A stretch of 46,201 bases of DNA from the NCBI GenBank assembly GCA_903933115.1, contig CAIZIT010000008.1, positions 1 to 46,201 of the forward strand, read 5' to 3'. The translations under genes were made by a program, and so were the position numbers. The notes beneath the pieces were generated by a model. That model saw only the letters and a program-made list of their open reading frames with translations, was not told the origin of the DNA and ran no database searches. This DNA is from an uncultured Burkholderiales bacterium (GTDB lineage: Bacteria > Pseudomonadota > Gammaproteobacteria > Burkholderiales > Burkholderiaceae_C). Positions 8,058 to 15,972 of the stretch are shown here, piece by piece (the first letter of the stretch is position 1; each line of letters starts with the position of its first letter).

Positions 8058-8594
8058 TCAATTTTTTGCAAATGCGTTGCCGAGCGCAAAGACCGAATTG
8101 GGCGCGTTCACTCGGATGGGCTTCAAAACCGGAGCGGCCGAGATGGCACGCTTCATGTTGGGTTTGTCCTCGACTTGGACGCCCTTGGCCAATTGGTCTT
8201 CGACCAATTTGTACAGCGTCACAGAGTCCAAATACTCGACCATGCGTTGGTTCAAAGACGACCACAATTCATGGGTCATGCAGCGACCCGCGTCGCCTAG
8301 GCAATTCTCTTTGCCACCGCAATGGGTGGCATCAATGGGCTCGTCAACAGAGACGATGATGTCAGCAACCGTGATGTCTTGAGGTTTTTTACCCAAGGTG
8401 TAGCCGCCACCTGGGCCACGAGTGGATTCGACCAAGTCGTGGCGTCTGAGCTTACCGAACAACTGCTCCAGGTAAGACAAAGAGATTTGTTGTCTTTGGC
8501 TGATGGCCGCCAAAGTGACGGGACCCGCGTTTTGGCGCAAGGCCAAATCGATCATGGCGGTGACTGCAAATCGACCTTTGGTGGTTAATCTCAT
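8058..8594 (-). CDS. iscR: Fe-S cluster-sensing regulator IscR (Rrf2 family)
   Basis: The 178-residue protein begins MRLTTKGRFAVTAM, the standard Rrf2 start; longer in-frame starts at 8600 and 8624 are less likely. A winged helix is followed by the cluster-binding cysteines C92, C98 and C105 with H108, close to C92/C98/C104/H107 of E. coli. Holo-IscR represses the isc operon when clusters are plentiful. The gene heads the operon, and an operator matching the type 1 IscR consensus lies 47 nt upstream of the start, supporting autoregulation. Confidence 0.95.
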   Translation of the reverse strand: MRLTTKGRFAVTAMIDLALRQNAGPVTLAAISQRQQISLSYLEQLFGKLRRHDLVESTRGPGGGYTLGKKPQDITVADIIVSVDEPIDATHCGGKENCLGDAGRCMTHELWSSLNQRMVEYLDSVTLYKLVEDQLAKGVQVEDKPNMKRAISAAPVLKPIRVNAPNSVFALGNAFAKN

Positions 8595-8640
8595 GAGCAT
8601 GCTCCTTGTGGGATCAGGGTCCAAAAAGAAAGAAATTCTC

Positions 8641-8665
8641 TTTCTCGACTAGAAAAGTCAAGTAT
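8641..8665 (-). promoter_or_regulatory. Type 1 IscR operator overlapping the isc promoter
   Basis: On the minus strand the site contains the half-sites CTTGACT and AGTCGAG, preceded by ATA. It agrees with the E. coli type 1 consensus (ATAsyyGACTRwwwyAGTCRrsTAT) at 21 of 25 positions by my alignment. A TATACT at 8661-8666 that could be the -10 element overlaps its upstream edge, so bound IscR would block polymerase. I could not identify a good -35 element. Confidence 0.8.
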
Positions 8666-8806
8666 AGCATAAGACCCCCAACTTTGCTCGGGTAATCAAA
8701 GGAGACACCCTTTTGTCCAGCAGGGATATTTCAATCTAAAAAATGAAATCGCCGGCTTGAAGGGTCGATTGAGTTAGCAAGTACTCACTTATAAAGCCTT
8801 CATTCA

Positions 8807-8829
8807 AAAGGCCTTTCAAGAGGCCTTCT
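8807..8829 (-). terminator. Hairpin overlapping the uvrB stop
   Basis: AAGGCCT and AGGCCTT form a 7-bp stem around the uvrB stop codon (TGA, 8816-8818). The bases after it on the minus strand are only weakly T-rich (TTTTGAAT), so it is a weak or Rho-assisted terminator candidate. Confidence 0.4.
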
Positions 8830-10927
8830 TCAAAAAAGGCAAGACGTTGTCGTGGCCGGGTCCACCAAAGGCTTGCTCTCGCAGCAAAGCCAGTTGGTCT
8901 CTGACCTGAGCCGCCCGCTCGAAATCCAAGTTCTTGGCGTGCTCCATCATGAGCTTTTCTAGGCGCTTGATCTCTCTTGAGATGTCCCTCTCGCTCATGT
9001 CCTCGGTCTTGATGCGCTGCATCTCCAAGCGCTCCAACTCCTTGCCCGCCTTCTCGCTGTAGACGCCGTCGATCAAATCGCGAACGCGCTTGACCACAGA
9101 CTTCGGGGTGATCCCATTCAAAGTGTTGTGCTCAATTTGCTTGGCGCGCCTTCTTTGCGTCTCCCCGATGGCTTTTTCCATGGACTTGGTCATCACATCG
9201 GCGTACAAAATGGCGCAGCCGTTTTGATTTCTCGCAGCTCTTCCAATCGTTTGGATCAAACTCCTCTCCGATCGCAAGAAACCCTCTTTGTCCGCATCCA
9301 AGATCGCCACCAAAGAGACCTCGGGCAAATCAATGCCCTCTCTGAGCAAATTGATGCCCACCAAGACGTCAAAGGCCCCTAGGCGCAAGTCACGCAAGAT
9401 TTCCACACGCTCGACCGTGTCGATGTCACTGTGAACATAGCGCACCTTCACACCGTTGTCACTCAGGTAATCGGTCAACTGCTCGGCCATGCGTTTGGTG
9501 AGCGTCGTGATGAGCACGCGCTCGTGTTTGTCTACCCGAATCCTGATCTCTTGGAGCACATCATCGACTTGGTGCGTGGCGGGTCGAACCTCCACCAAGG
9601 GGTCGACCAAACCGGTGGGTCTCACCAGTTGCTCGACCACTTGGCCCGAATGGGTCTTCTCGTAATCGGCGGGTGTCGCAGAGACAAACACCACTTGGCG
9701 CATCCTTTTCTCAAACTCTTCAAGTTTCAAAGGCCTGTTGTCAAGCGCACTGGGCAAGCGAAAACCATATTCAACGAGCGTCGTTTTTCGGGCCCGGTCG
9801 CCGTTGTACATGCCGCCAAATTGCCCCATCAAGACGTGACTTTCATCGAGAAACATCAGCGCATCCTTGGGCAAATAGTCGGTGAGCGTGCTGGGCGGCT
9901 GACCAGGCTCAGCACCAGAGAGGTGGCGCGTGTAGTTCTCAATGCCTTTGCAGTGCCCCACCTCGCTGAGCATCTCCAAATCAAATCGGGTTCTTTGCTC
10001 CAAGCGCTGCGCTTCGACCAATTTGCCGTCCCCCAAGAACTGTTTAACGCGTTCGTTCAACTCCACCTTGATGGTCTCAACGGCGGCCAACACCCGGTCC
10101 CTGGGCGTCACGTAGTGACTTGAAGGATAGATGGTGAAGCGTGGGATTTTCTGTCTCACCCGACCCGTCAAAGGGTCAAAGAGCTGCAAGCTCTCGAGCT
10201 CGTCGTCAAAGAGCTCCAAGCGAATGGCCAACTCGCTGTGCTCAGCAGGAAACACGTCGACCGTATCGCCTCTCACACGAAAGCACCCCCTGGAGAAGTC
10301 TTGATCGTTTCTGGCGTATTGCATCCTCACCAGTTGCGCGATCACGTCTCGTTGAGACACTTTGTCCCCCGCTCTGAGCGTCATCACCATGCGGTGGTAA
10401 CTCTCGGGCTCTCCAATACCGTAGATGGCCGACACCGTTGCCACAACGATCACATCGCGGCGCTCCATGATGCTTTTGGTGCACGAGAGCCTCATTTGCT
10501 CAATGTGCTCATTGATGGCGGAGTCTTTTTCAATGAACAAGTCTCTTTGCGGCACGTACGCCTCAGGCTGGTAGTAGTCGTAGTAACTCACGAAATACTC
10601 CACCGCATTTTTGGGAAAGAATTCCCTGAACTCTGAGTAAAGCTGTGCGGCCAAGGTCTTGTTGGGCGCAAAGATGATCGTGGGACGCCCCATTTGAGCA
10701 ATGACGTTGGCCATGGTGAAGGTTTTACCGGAGCCGGTCACCCCCAAGAGCGTTTGGAAGGACTCACCGTCTCTCAAGCCCTCGACCAATTTTTCAATGG
10801 CCTGGGGCTGGTCCCCAGCAGGCGCATAGGGCTGGTACAACTCAAAGGGAGAGTTGGGATAGGACTTGAATTCCCCTTCCACTTGGTGTTCACTGTTTTC
10901 TACAACTCGGGTCATACCAACTTTCAT
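8816..10927 (-). CDS. uvrB: Excinuclease ABC subunit B
   Basis: The 703-residue DNA repair helicase-like protein has Walker [11 protein letters not shown] near residue 65 and the beta-hairpin segment [12 protein letters not shown] for strand insertion. The helicase motif FLDESHV, the motif TIGRAARN, and a carboxy-terminal UVR domain (near 650-690) that binds UvrC are also present. UvrB receives damage from UvrA and verifies the lesion in nucleotide excision repair. The length is normal. It is divergent from the aminotransferase gene. I found no LexA-type CTGT-N8-ACAG box in the 254-nt intergenic region. Confidence 0.96.
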   Translation of the reverse strand: MKVGMTRVVENSEHQVEGEFKSYPNSPFELYQPYAPAGDQPQAIEKLVEGLRDGESFQTLLGVTGSGKTFTMANVIAQMGRPTIIFAPNKTLAAQLYSEFREFFPKNAVEYFVSYYDYYQPEAYVPQRDLFIEKDSAINEHIEQMRLSCTKSIMERRDVIVVATVSAIYGIGEPESYHRMVMTLRAGDKVSQRDVIAQLVRMQYARNDQDFSRGCFRVRGDTVDVFPAEHSELAIRLELFDDELESLQLFDPLTGRVRQKIPRFTIYPSSHYVTPRDRVLAAVETIKVELNERVKQFLGDGKLVEAQRLEQRTRFDLEMLSEVGHCKGIENYTRHLSGAEPGQPPSTLTDYLPKDALMFLDESHVLMGQFGGMYNGDRARKTTLVEYGFRLPSALDNRPLKLEEFEKRMRQVVFVSATPADYEKTHSGQVVEQLVRPTGLVDPLVEVRPATHQVDDVLQEIRIRVDKHERVLITTLTKRMAEQLTDYLSDNGVKVRYVHSDIDTVERVEILRDLRLGAFDVLVGINLLREGIDLPEVSLVAILDADKEGFLRSERSLIQTIGRAARNQNGCAILYADVMTKSMEKAIGETQRRRAKQIEHNTLNGITPKSVVKRVRDLIDGVYSEKAGKELERLEMQRIKTEDMSERDISREIKRLEKLMMEHAKNLDFERAAQVRDQLALLREQAFGGPGHDNVLPFLKKAS

Positions 10928-11181
10928 GCATCGTGGTGTGTTTCTTCGAAAAACCTGCCTCTGAAGTTCCGGATGGCCACGTCGGCCACGACGGCCTATT
11001 CAATGGAACACCTGCGAACAAAAGGGCTCTTCTTCAAACAAAAAAATTCTGACTCATTGGACCAATCTGGTCTGTCCATTGATTAAAATATCAGGTTAAC
11101 CCTATAGCCTACCTTAAATTTAGGCTTTCTTCATCGATTCAGTTCGATCGACCCCAAGAACAACTCACTTAAGGACACCCG

Positions 11182-12381
11182 ATGTCAATGTTTACCGCTG
11201 TCACCATGGCCCCAAGAGACCCCATTTTGGGCCTGAACGAAGAATTCGCCACCAGCCAGCACCCCCAAAAAGTCAATCTTGGCGTGGGCGTTTATTTTGA
11301 CGACAACGGCAAATTGCCTCTTTTGCAATGTGTCCAAGAAGCAGAGAAAAAGCTCATGTCCACGCCTGCTGCCAGGGGCTATTTGCCCATTGACGGCATT
11401 GTGGCTTACGACAACGCCGTGAAGTCATTGGTCTTTGGCGCTGAGTCTGAGCCTGTGAAAAACGCCCGTGTGGCCACCATTCAAGGTTTGGGTGGAACGG
11501 GTGGACTCAAGATTGGTGCGGACTTTCTTAAAAAGCTCCTGCCCAACGCCAAAGTGCTGATCAGCGACCCCAGCTGGGAGAACCACCGCGCACTCTTCAC
11601 CCAGGCAGGCTTTGAGGTGGACACCTACGCTTACTACGACGCCAACACCAAAGGCATCAACTTTGAGGGCATGATCAAGAGCCTAGAGCAAGCTGCTGCG
11701 GGCACCATCGTCGTGCTCCACGCGTGCTGCCACAACCCCACTGGCTACGACATCACACCAGAGCAATGGGGCAAAGTGATCGAGACCGTGAAAGCCAAGA
11801 ACTTGACGGCTTTTTTGGACATGGCCTATCAAGGTTTTGGACAAGGCATTGAAGAAGACGGTGCGATTGTTGGGCGCTTTGTTCAAGCGGGTCTCAACTT
11901 CTTGGTCTCCACCTCTTTTTCCAAGAGCTTTAGCTTGTACGGTGAACGCGTGGGTGCCTTGTCTGTGCTCTGTGTTGACAAAGAAGAGGCTCAACGCGTT
12001 TTGTCTCAACTCAAAATCATGATTCGCACGAACTACTCCAACCCCCCCATTCATGGTGGCGCCGTGGTGGCTGAGGTCTTGAACAACCCCGAGCTTCGTA
12101 GCCTTTGGGAAAAAGAGTTGGGCGAGATGCGTGTTCGCATCAAGTTGATGCGTCAAAAGTTGGTCGATGGATTGAAGGCCGCTGGGGTCAAAGCCGACAT
12201 GAGCTTCATCACCCAGCAAGTGGGCATGTTCAGCTACTCAGGACTCACCAAGGACCAAATGGTGCGCCTGCGCTCCGAGTTTGGTGTCTTTGGAACCGAT
12301 ACGGGCCGCATGTGTGTGGCCGCTTTGAACAGCAAGAACATCGAGCACGTTTGCCAAAGCATCGCCAAGGTCTTGTCCTAA
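11182..12381 (+). CDS. Aromatic / aspartate aminotransferase (class I)
   Basis: The 399-residue pyridoxal-phosphate enzyme has the cofactor lysine K248 in STSFSKSFSLYGERVGAL, the HACCHNPTGYD motif around residue 184, and the DMAYQGFGQG segment characteristic of the AspC/TyrB subgroup. It exchanges amino groups between aspartate, tyrosine or phenylalanine and 2-oxoglutarate. The sequence does not settle the substrate preference, so I give no symbol. It is preceded by TAAGGACA as ribosome-binding sequence. The uvrB / aminotransferase divergent arrangement is common in Burkholderiales. Confidence 0.92.
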   Translation: MSMFTAVTMAPRDPILGLNEEFATSQHPQKVNLGVGVYFDDNGKLPLLQCVQEAEKKLMSTPAARGYLPIDGIVAYDNAVKSLVFGAESEPVKNARVATIQGLGGTGGLKIGADFLKKLLPNAKVLISDPSWENHRALFTQAGFEVDTYAYYDANTKGINFEGMIKSLEQAAAGTIVVLHACCHNPTGYDITPEQWGKVIETVKAKNLTAFLDMAYQGFGQGIEEDGAIVGRFVQAGLNFLVSTSFSKSFSLYGERVGALSVLCVDKEEAQRVLSQLKIMIRTNYSNPPIHGGAVVAEVLNNPELRSLWEKELGEMRVRIKLMRQKLVDGLKAAGVKADMSFITQQVGMFSYSGLTKDQMVRLRSEFGVFGTDTGRMCVAALNSKNIEHVCQSIAKVLS

Positions 12382-12391
12382 GATCTGAATC

Positions 12392-12427
12392 TTCGCCAGC
12401 TGACACGCATGGGGTCAGCTGGGCGAA
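12392..12427. terminator. Strong hairpin after the aminotransferase gene
   Basis: TTCGCCAGCTGAC pairs with GTCAGCTGGGCGAA around a 9-nt loop, with one bulged base. It starts 11 nt after the aminotransferase stop and lies between convergent genes. No T-run follows, so termination would be Rho-assisted, or the hairpin may protect the mRNA end. Confidence 0.5.
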
Positions 12428-12474
12428 TCAGCCTGAAGCGCCAGGCAAAAATTCAGGCCCCAATTTCAGCCCCA

Positions 12475-12498
12475 AGCCTTGAGCTGAAGCTCAAGGCT
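12475..12498. repeat. Perfect 11-bp inverted repeat between convergent genes
   Basis: AGCCTTGAGCT and AGCTCAAGGCT are exact reverse complements separated by GA. It sits 12 nt beyond the end of the dioxygenase gene and may serve as a bidirectional terminator for the converging transcripts. No T-run is present on either side. Confidence 0.5.
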
Positions 12499-12509
12499 CA
12501 CCCGCTCAC

Positions 12510-13385
12510 TCAGGCCGGCGCATCCCACAAGGCCGAGCGCATCGAGACCGATGCGTACTGGAACTGGTCGTTGAAAAAACTCATCCGGTCGACCTCTTGA
12601 CTCGCGGCCATGGCGTAAAGCAAGGGCAAATAGTGGTCAATGCTCGGGTGTGCGAGTCGAAAAAGTTGCAGAACATGTGCATCTGCACCTTGCATGCACA
12701 AGGCACTGGCATCCCTTTGAATCATCTTTTGGGCCACCCATTGATCAAACTCGGCCGTCCAGTCATAGGCCTGCGTATCGGGCACTTGTCTTTGCATAGC
12801 GCCTAAATTGTGCACGGTGTTGCCACTGGCCACGATCAAAACGCCCTCATCTCTGAGCGGATTCAATTGAGCACCCAGCGCCATGTGTTGCTCCAAGGTG
12901 GCTCTCACATCGAGACTCAACTGCATGACGGGCACGACGCCATCAGGAAACATGGGCTTTAAAAAAGACCATGTGCCGTGATCAAGGCCCCAATGGGTGT
13001 CATCCAATGCCAAGGCCTCTTGTCGGCTGGCTTGTTTGAAACGCGCAGAGAGCGCACGGGCCATCTCGGGGTCTCCAGGGACCACGTACTGCTGATCAAA
13101 CAGGGCTTTGGGAAAGCCGCCAAAGTCATGGATGGTGGGGGGTGCGGACATGGCGGTCAAAGCCGTGCCCTCGGTGCACCAATGGGCCGAGACGCACAAA
13201 ATCAACTTGGGTAAAGCCCACCTCTGTCCCTCGCCAAAATAGGTGCCAATTCTTTGCCACTCGTCCTTGAAGGGCGTGTCCATGATGGCGTTCATGGGTG
13301 AGCCGTGACCGACAAAGAGAATGGGCTGACGGGTGGAGGGTGCGGGGCGGTTGTCCGGAAAGGGACACGGGGAGTTGATGATCAC
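12510..13385 (-). CDS. DODA-type extradiol aromatic ring-opening dioxygenase (LigB superfamily)
   Basis: The 291-residue protein belongs to the class III extradiol dioxygenase family that includes E. coli YgiD (DOPA 4,5-dioxygenase). Conserved histidines are visible at H27 (VGHGSPMNA), H68 (SAHWCTEG), H136 (LDHGTWSFL), H192 (GNTVHNLG) and H251 (SIDHYLPLLYA). These fit the metal-binding set and the catalytic acid/base. The natural substrate in bacteria is usually unknown, so ring cleavage of a catecholic compound is inference. The gene is monocistronic and divergent from phaZ. Confidence 0.88.
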   Translation of the reverse strand: MIINSPCPFPDNRPAPSTRQPILFVGHGSPMNAIMDTPFKDEWQRIGTYFGEGQRWALPKLILCVSAHWCTEGTALTAMSAPPTIHDFGGFPKALFDQQYVVPGDPEMARALSARFKQASRQEALALDDTHWGLDHGTWSFLKPMFPDGVVPVMQLSLDVRATLEQHMALGAQLNPLRDEGVLIVASGNTVHNLGAMQRQVPDTQAYDWTAEFDQWVAQKMIQRDASALCMQGADAHVLQLFRLAHPSIDHYLPLLYAMAASQEVDRMSFFNDQFQYASVSMRSALWDAPA

Positions 13386-13439
13386 GGCTTCTCACTTTTC
13401 ACGACACATTGGATGAATTTTGATCACATTGGAGTCCAG

Positions 13440-13455
13440 CCCCCATTTTTGGGGG
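13440..13455. promoter_or_regulatory. GC-clamped hairpin in the dioxygenase/phaZ intergenic region
   Basis: CCCCC and GGGGG enclose ATTTTT. It lies 49 nt before the phaZ start, just upstream of the AT-rich sequence TTATATTCAATGCTATATGAATT that probably holds the phaZ promoter -10 region. Its function is not evident. Confidence 0.35.
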
Positions 13456-13503
13456 TCAGCAACTGTTATATTCAATGCTATATGAATTCTAGGGTTTAAG
13501 CGC

Positions 13504-15030
13504 ATGTTGTATCAAGTCTACGAAACTCAACGTTCCATATTTGAGCCATTTGCCGAGTTCGCGCAAGCCGCGGCCAAGCTCTACAACAACCCCCTCTCGC
13601 CACTTTCCCAAACGGGACTCGCACACAGGATCTCTGCCACCTACGACTTGATCTACCGTTTGGGTAAGGATTACGAGAAGCCTCAATTTGGCATCCAAAG
13701 CGTTCAAGTGCTGGGCGCCGATGTGGCCATCCAAGAGCGCGTGGAGATCGACAAGCCCTTTTGTGAACTCAGACGCTTTAAGCGCTACACGAGCGACATC
13801 GAGGCCTTGAAGGTCTTGAAGAGTCAACCGGTGGTCTTGGTCGTGGCGCCCTTGTCGGGCCACTACGCCACGCTGCTCAGAGAGACCGTCAGAAGTTTAT
13901 TGGCCGACCACAAGGTCTACATCACCGATTGGAAGAACGCACGCATGGTGCCTCTGTCAGAAGGTGAGTTTCATTTGGACGACTATGTCAACTACGTCCA
14001 AGAGTTCTTGAAGCACTTACAAAACCAATATGGCAATTGTCACGTGATCAGCGTTTGCCAACCGACCGTTCCAGTCTTGGCTGCCGTCTCCTTGATGGCC
14101 TCAAGGGGTGAGCGCACCCCTTACTCCATGACCATGATGGGCGGCCCCATTGACGCATCGCGCTCGCCCACAGCGGTCAACAACTTGGCCATGAACAAGA
14201 GCTACGAGTGGTTTGAGAACAATGTGATTTACCGCGTGCCCTTGAATTTCCCTGGGGCAGAAAGACGCGTGTATCCAGGCTTCTTGCAGCATGCAGGCTT
14301 TGTGGCCATGAACCCAGAGAGGCACTTGAAAAGCCACTACGACTTCTTCAAAGACTTGATCAAAGGGGACAACTCGAGCGCAGACAGCCACCGCAGCTTC
14401 TACGACGAGTACAACGCGGTGCTTGACATGGATGCGAATTACTATTTAGAGACCATCAAGGTGGTGTTCCAAGACATGAGCTTGGTCAAGGGCACATGGG
14501 ATGTCAAATCTCTATCCGGTGAATTGGAGCGCGTTCGCCCCCAAGACATCAAAGGCACGGCCCTCTTGACCATTGAGGGGGAGTTGGACGACATCTCCGG
14601 TTCAGGACAAACGAGAGCGGCCAAGGACTTGTGCACTGGCATCAAGGCCGCTGACTACCAGCACTTGGAAGTACAAGGCGCTGGACACTACGGCATTTTC
14701 AGTGGCCGTCGCTGGCGCGAGGTGGTCTACCCCAATGTGCGCGATTTCATTCAGACCCATCAGCCCCCCTTGAGGAGCGCTCTGAAAGCCGTTGCCACAC
14801 CAAAGCCCAAGCCCCAAAAGGCAGTGAGCCAGAAGGCTCCAGCTCAAAAGGCCTCCGCTCAAAAGGCCTCCGCTCAAAAGACTGCAGCCCAGAAGACACT
14901 TGTCCAAAAGACTCCCATCGCCAAAGCCGCAAACGCTGTCAGAACTGTGAAGTCATCAAAGGCCTCTAAGGCCTCCAATGCATCCTCATCACCCAAGACC
15001 ACCAAGGCACCTAGAACCGTCAAAGCATGA
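13504..15030 (+). CDS. phaZ: Intracellular polyhydroxybutyrate depolymerase with lysine/alanine repeat tail
   Basis: Residues 1-423 match the cytoplasmic PhaZ family of Ralstonia/Cupriavidus, which hydrolyses native PHB granules. The start MLYQVYETQRSIFEPF is canonical. The catalytic cysteine is C185 in SVCQPTVP, with an aspartate in IEGELDDISG (around 362) and H395 in GAGHYGIFSG. Residues 424-508 are an unusual extension with no acidic residue. It contains seven consecutive QK-x3 pentapeptides (438-472, for example QKASA) followed by lysine/serine/threonine-rich sequence. Such tails resemble histone H1-like and PhaF/PhaM-type nucleoid-binding regions. The phaC-phaA-phaB genes are 16 kb away. 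Confidence 0.93.
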   Translation: MLYQVYETQRSIFEPFAEFAQAAAKLYNNPLSPLSQTGLAHRISATYDLIYRLGKDYEKPQFGIQSVQVLGADVAIQERVEIDKPFCELRRFKRYTSDIEALKVLKSQPVVLVVAPLSGHYATLLRETVRSLLADHKVYITDWKNARMVPLSEGEFHLDDYVNYVQEFLKHLQNQYGNCHVISVCQPTVPVLAAVSLMASRGERTPYSMTMMGGPIDASRSPTAVNNLAMNKSYEWFENNVIYRVPLNFPGAERRVYPGFLQHAGFVAMNPERHLKSHYDFFKDLIKGDNSSADSHRSFYDEYNAVLDMDANYYLETIKVVFQDMSLVKGTWDVKSLSGELERVRPQDIKGTALLTIEGELDDISGSGQTRAAKDLCTGIKAADYQHLEVQGAGHYGIFSGRRWREVVYPNVRDFIQTHQPPLRSALKAVATPKPKPQKAVSQKAPAQKASAQKASAQKTAAQKTLVQKTPIAKAANAVRTVKSSKASKASNASSSPKTTKAPRTVKA

Positions 15031-15117
15031 ACGCTTGAACCTTCAGTCCTTCTTCATCCGTGCAGCTCCTCTCTCAGCACCAAGGGCGCTTCATGATGAG
15101 CCCCTCGTCCATGTCCC

Positions 15118-15939
15118 ATGCAAGCCCAATTGCTCCATCAACACATTCTCGAACAACTTCCCCAAACACAGTGCAAGCGCTGTGGGTATGAGGACTGCGA
15201 GGCCTATGCGAGGAGCATTGCTGAGGACAACACCCCCATCAACCAGTGCCCCCCAGGAGGCCAAGAGGGCGTGGTGCGACTGGCCAGGGTGACCCAACGC
15301 CCTACTTTGCCTTTGAACGCGGATTTTGGTGTGGAGGGGCCCAGAAAGATGGCCTTCATCGATGAGCAGTGGTGCATTGGGTGCACCCTTTGCCTGGATG
15401 CATGCCCCACCGATGCGATCATTGGTACGCACAAAAGCATGCACACCGTCATCGAGTCGTGTTGCACGGGTTGTGAGTTGTGTGTGCCCGTTTGTCCCAT
15501 CGACTGCATCGAGCTCGAGGACGCGACGCCGCAGCGATCGGGCTGGCATGCCTGGTCTGCTGAACAAGCCCAGCAAGCCCAACAACGCTACGCACAGCAT
15601 AAAAAACGCTTGGACGACAAAGCGCTCAGAGGGCCCAAAACCCATACCCAAGCCAAAAGACTTCATGCCCTCGAAGCCTCGCCTTTCAATGCCAACCCTG
15701 CTTCCCAACCCGGTGTGCATACCCAAGGCCCAGTTCAAGTTCAGTCTCAAGTTCAGTTTCAAGTAAAGGCGCTTGAAGTGCCAAGTGCAGCAAGTTCCAA
15801 CGGGCCTCAAGGTGAGGCCATCATGAACTCCAGCACAACCGCAAACAACGCCTCGCCTGCCATTGACAAAGCCGCATTGCTGCAAAAGGCGCTGGACAGA
15901 GCCTTGCAAAGGCAACAGCCCCCCAAACACTCACCTTGA
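15118..15939 (+). CDS. Orphan RnfB-like iron-sulfur protein
   Basis: The 273-residue protein has the RnfB domain order without the membrane anchor. A four-cysteine cluster motif (C19, C22, C27, C44; QCKRCGYEDC) comes first, followed by two ferredoxin-type [4Fe-4S] motifs, CIGCTLCLDACP (86-97) and CTGCELCVPVCP (116-127). True RnfB begins with a hydrophobic helix; this protein starts directly with the cluster domain. The rest of the Rnf complex is absent from the window. Such stand-alone RnfB-like proteins are common in betaproteobacteria and probably act as soluble electron carriers. Residues after about 140 are low-complexity, including QVQSQVQFQV near 205. Confidence 0.85.
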   Translation: MQAQLLHQHILEQLPQTQCKRCGYEDCEAYARSIAEDNTPINQCPPGGQEGVVRLARVTQRPTLPLNADFGVEGPRKMAFIDEQWCIGCTLCLDACPTDAIIGTHKSMHTVIESCCTGCELCVPVCPIDCIELEDATPQRSGWHAWSAEQAQQAQQRYAQHKKRLDDKALRGPKTHTQAKRLHALEASPFNANPASQPGVHTQGPVQVQSQVQFQVKALEVPSAASSNGPQGEAIMNSSTTANNASPAIDKAALLQKALDRALQRQQPPKHSP

Positions 15940-15972
15940 AAAAAGAGGCCTGACGCGCTGAGCCCCAAGCGA

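Noticed and set aside
7122-8300. Open frame of about 390 codons on the plus strand opposite iscS/iscR
   Set aside because: The overlapped genes are unambiguous core genes and the frame shows no domain.
10928-11181. LexA box before uvrB
   Set aside because: No CTGT-N8-ACAG pattern is found; a small GACCA/TGGTC dyad at 11060-11072 is present but cannot be assigned to a regulator.
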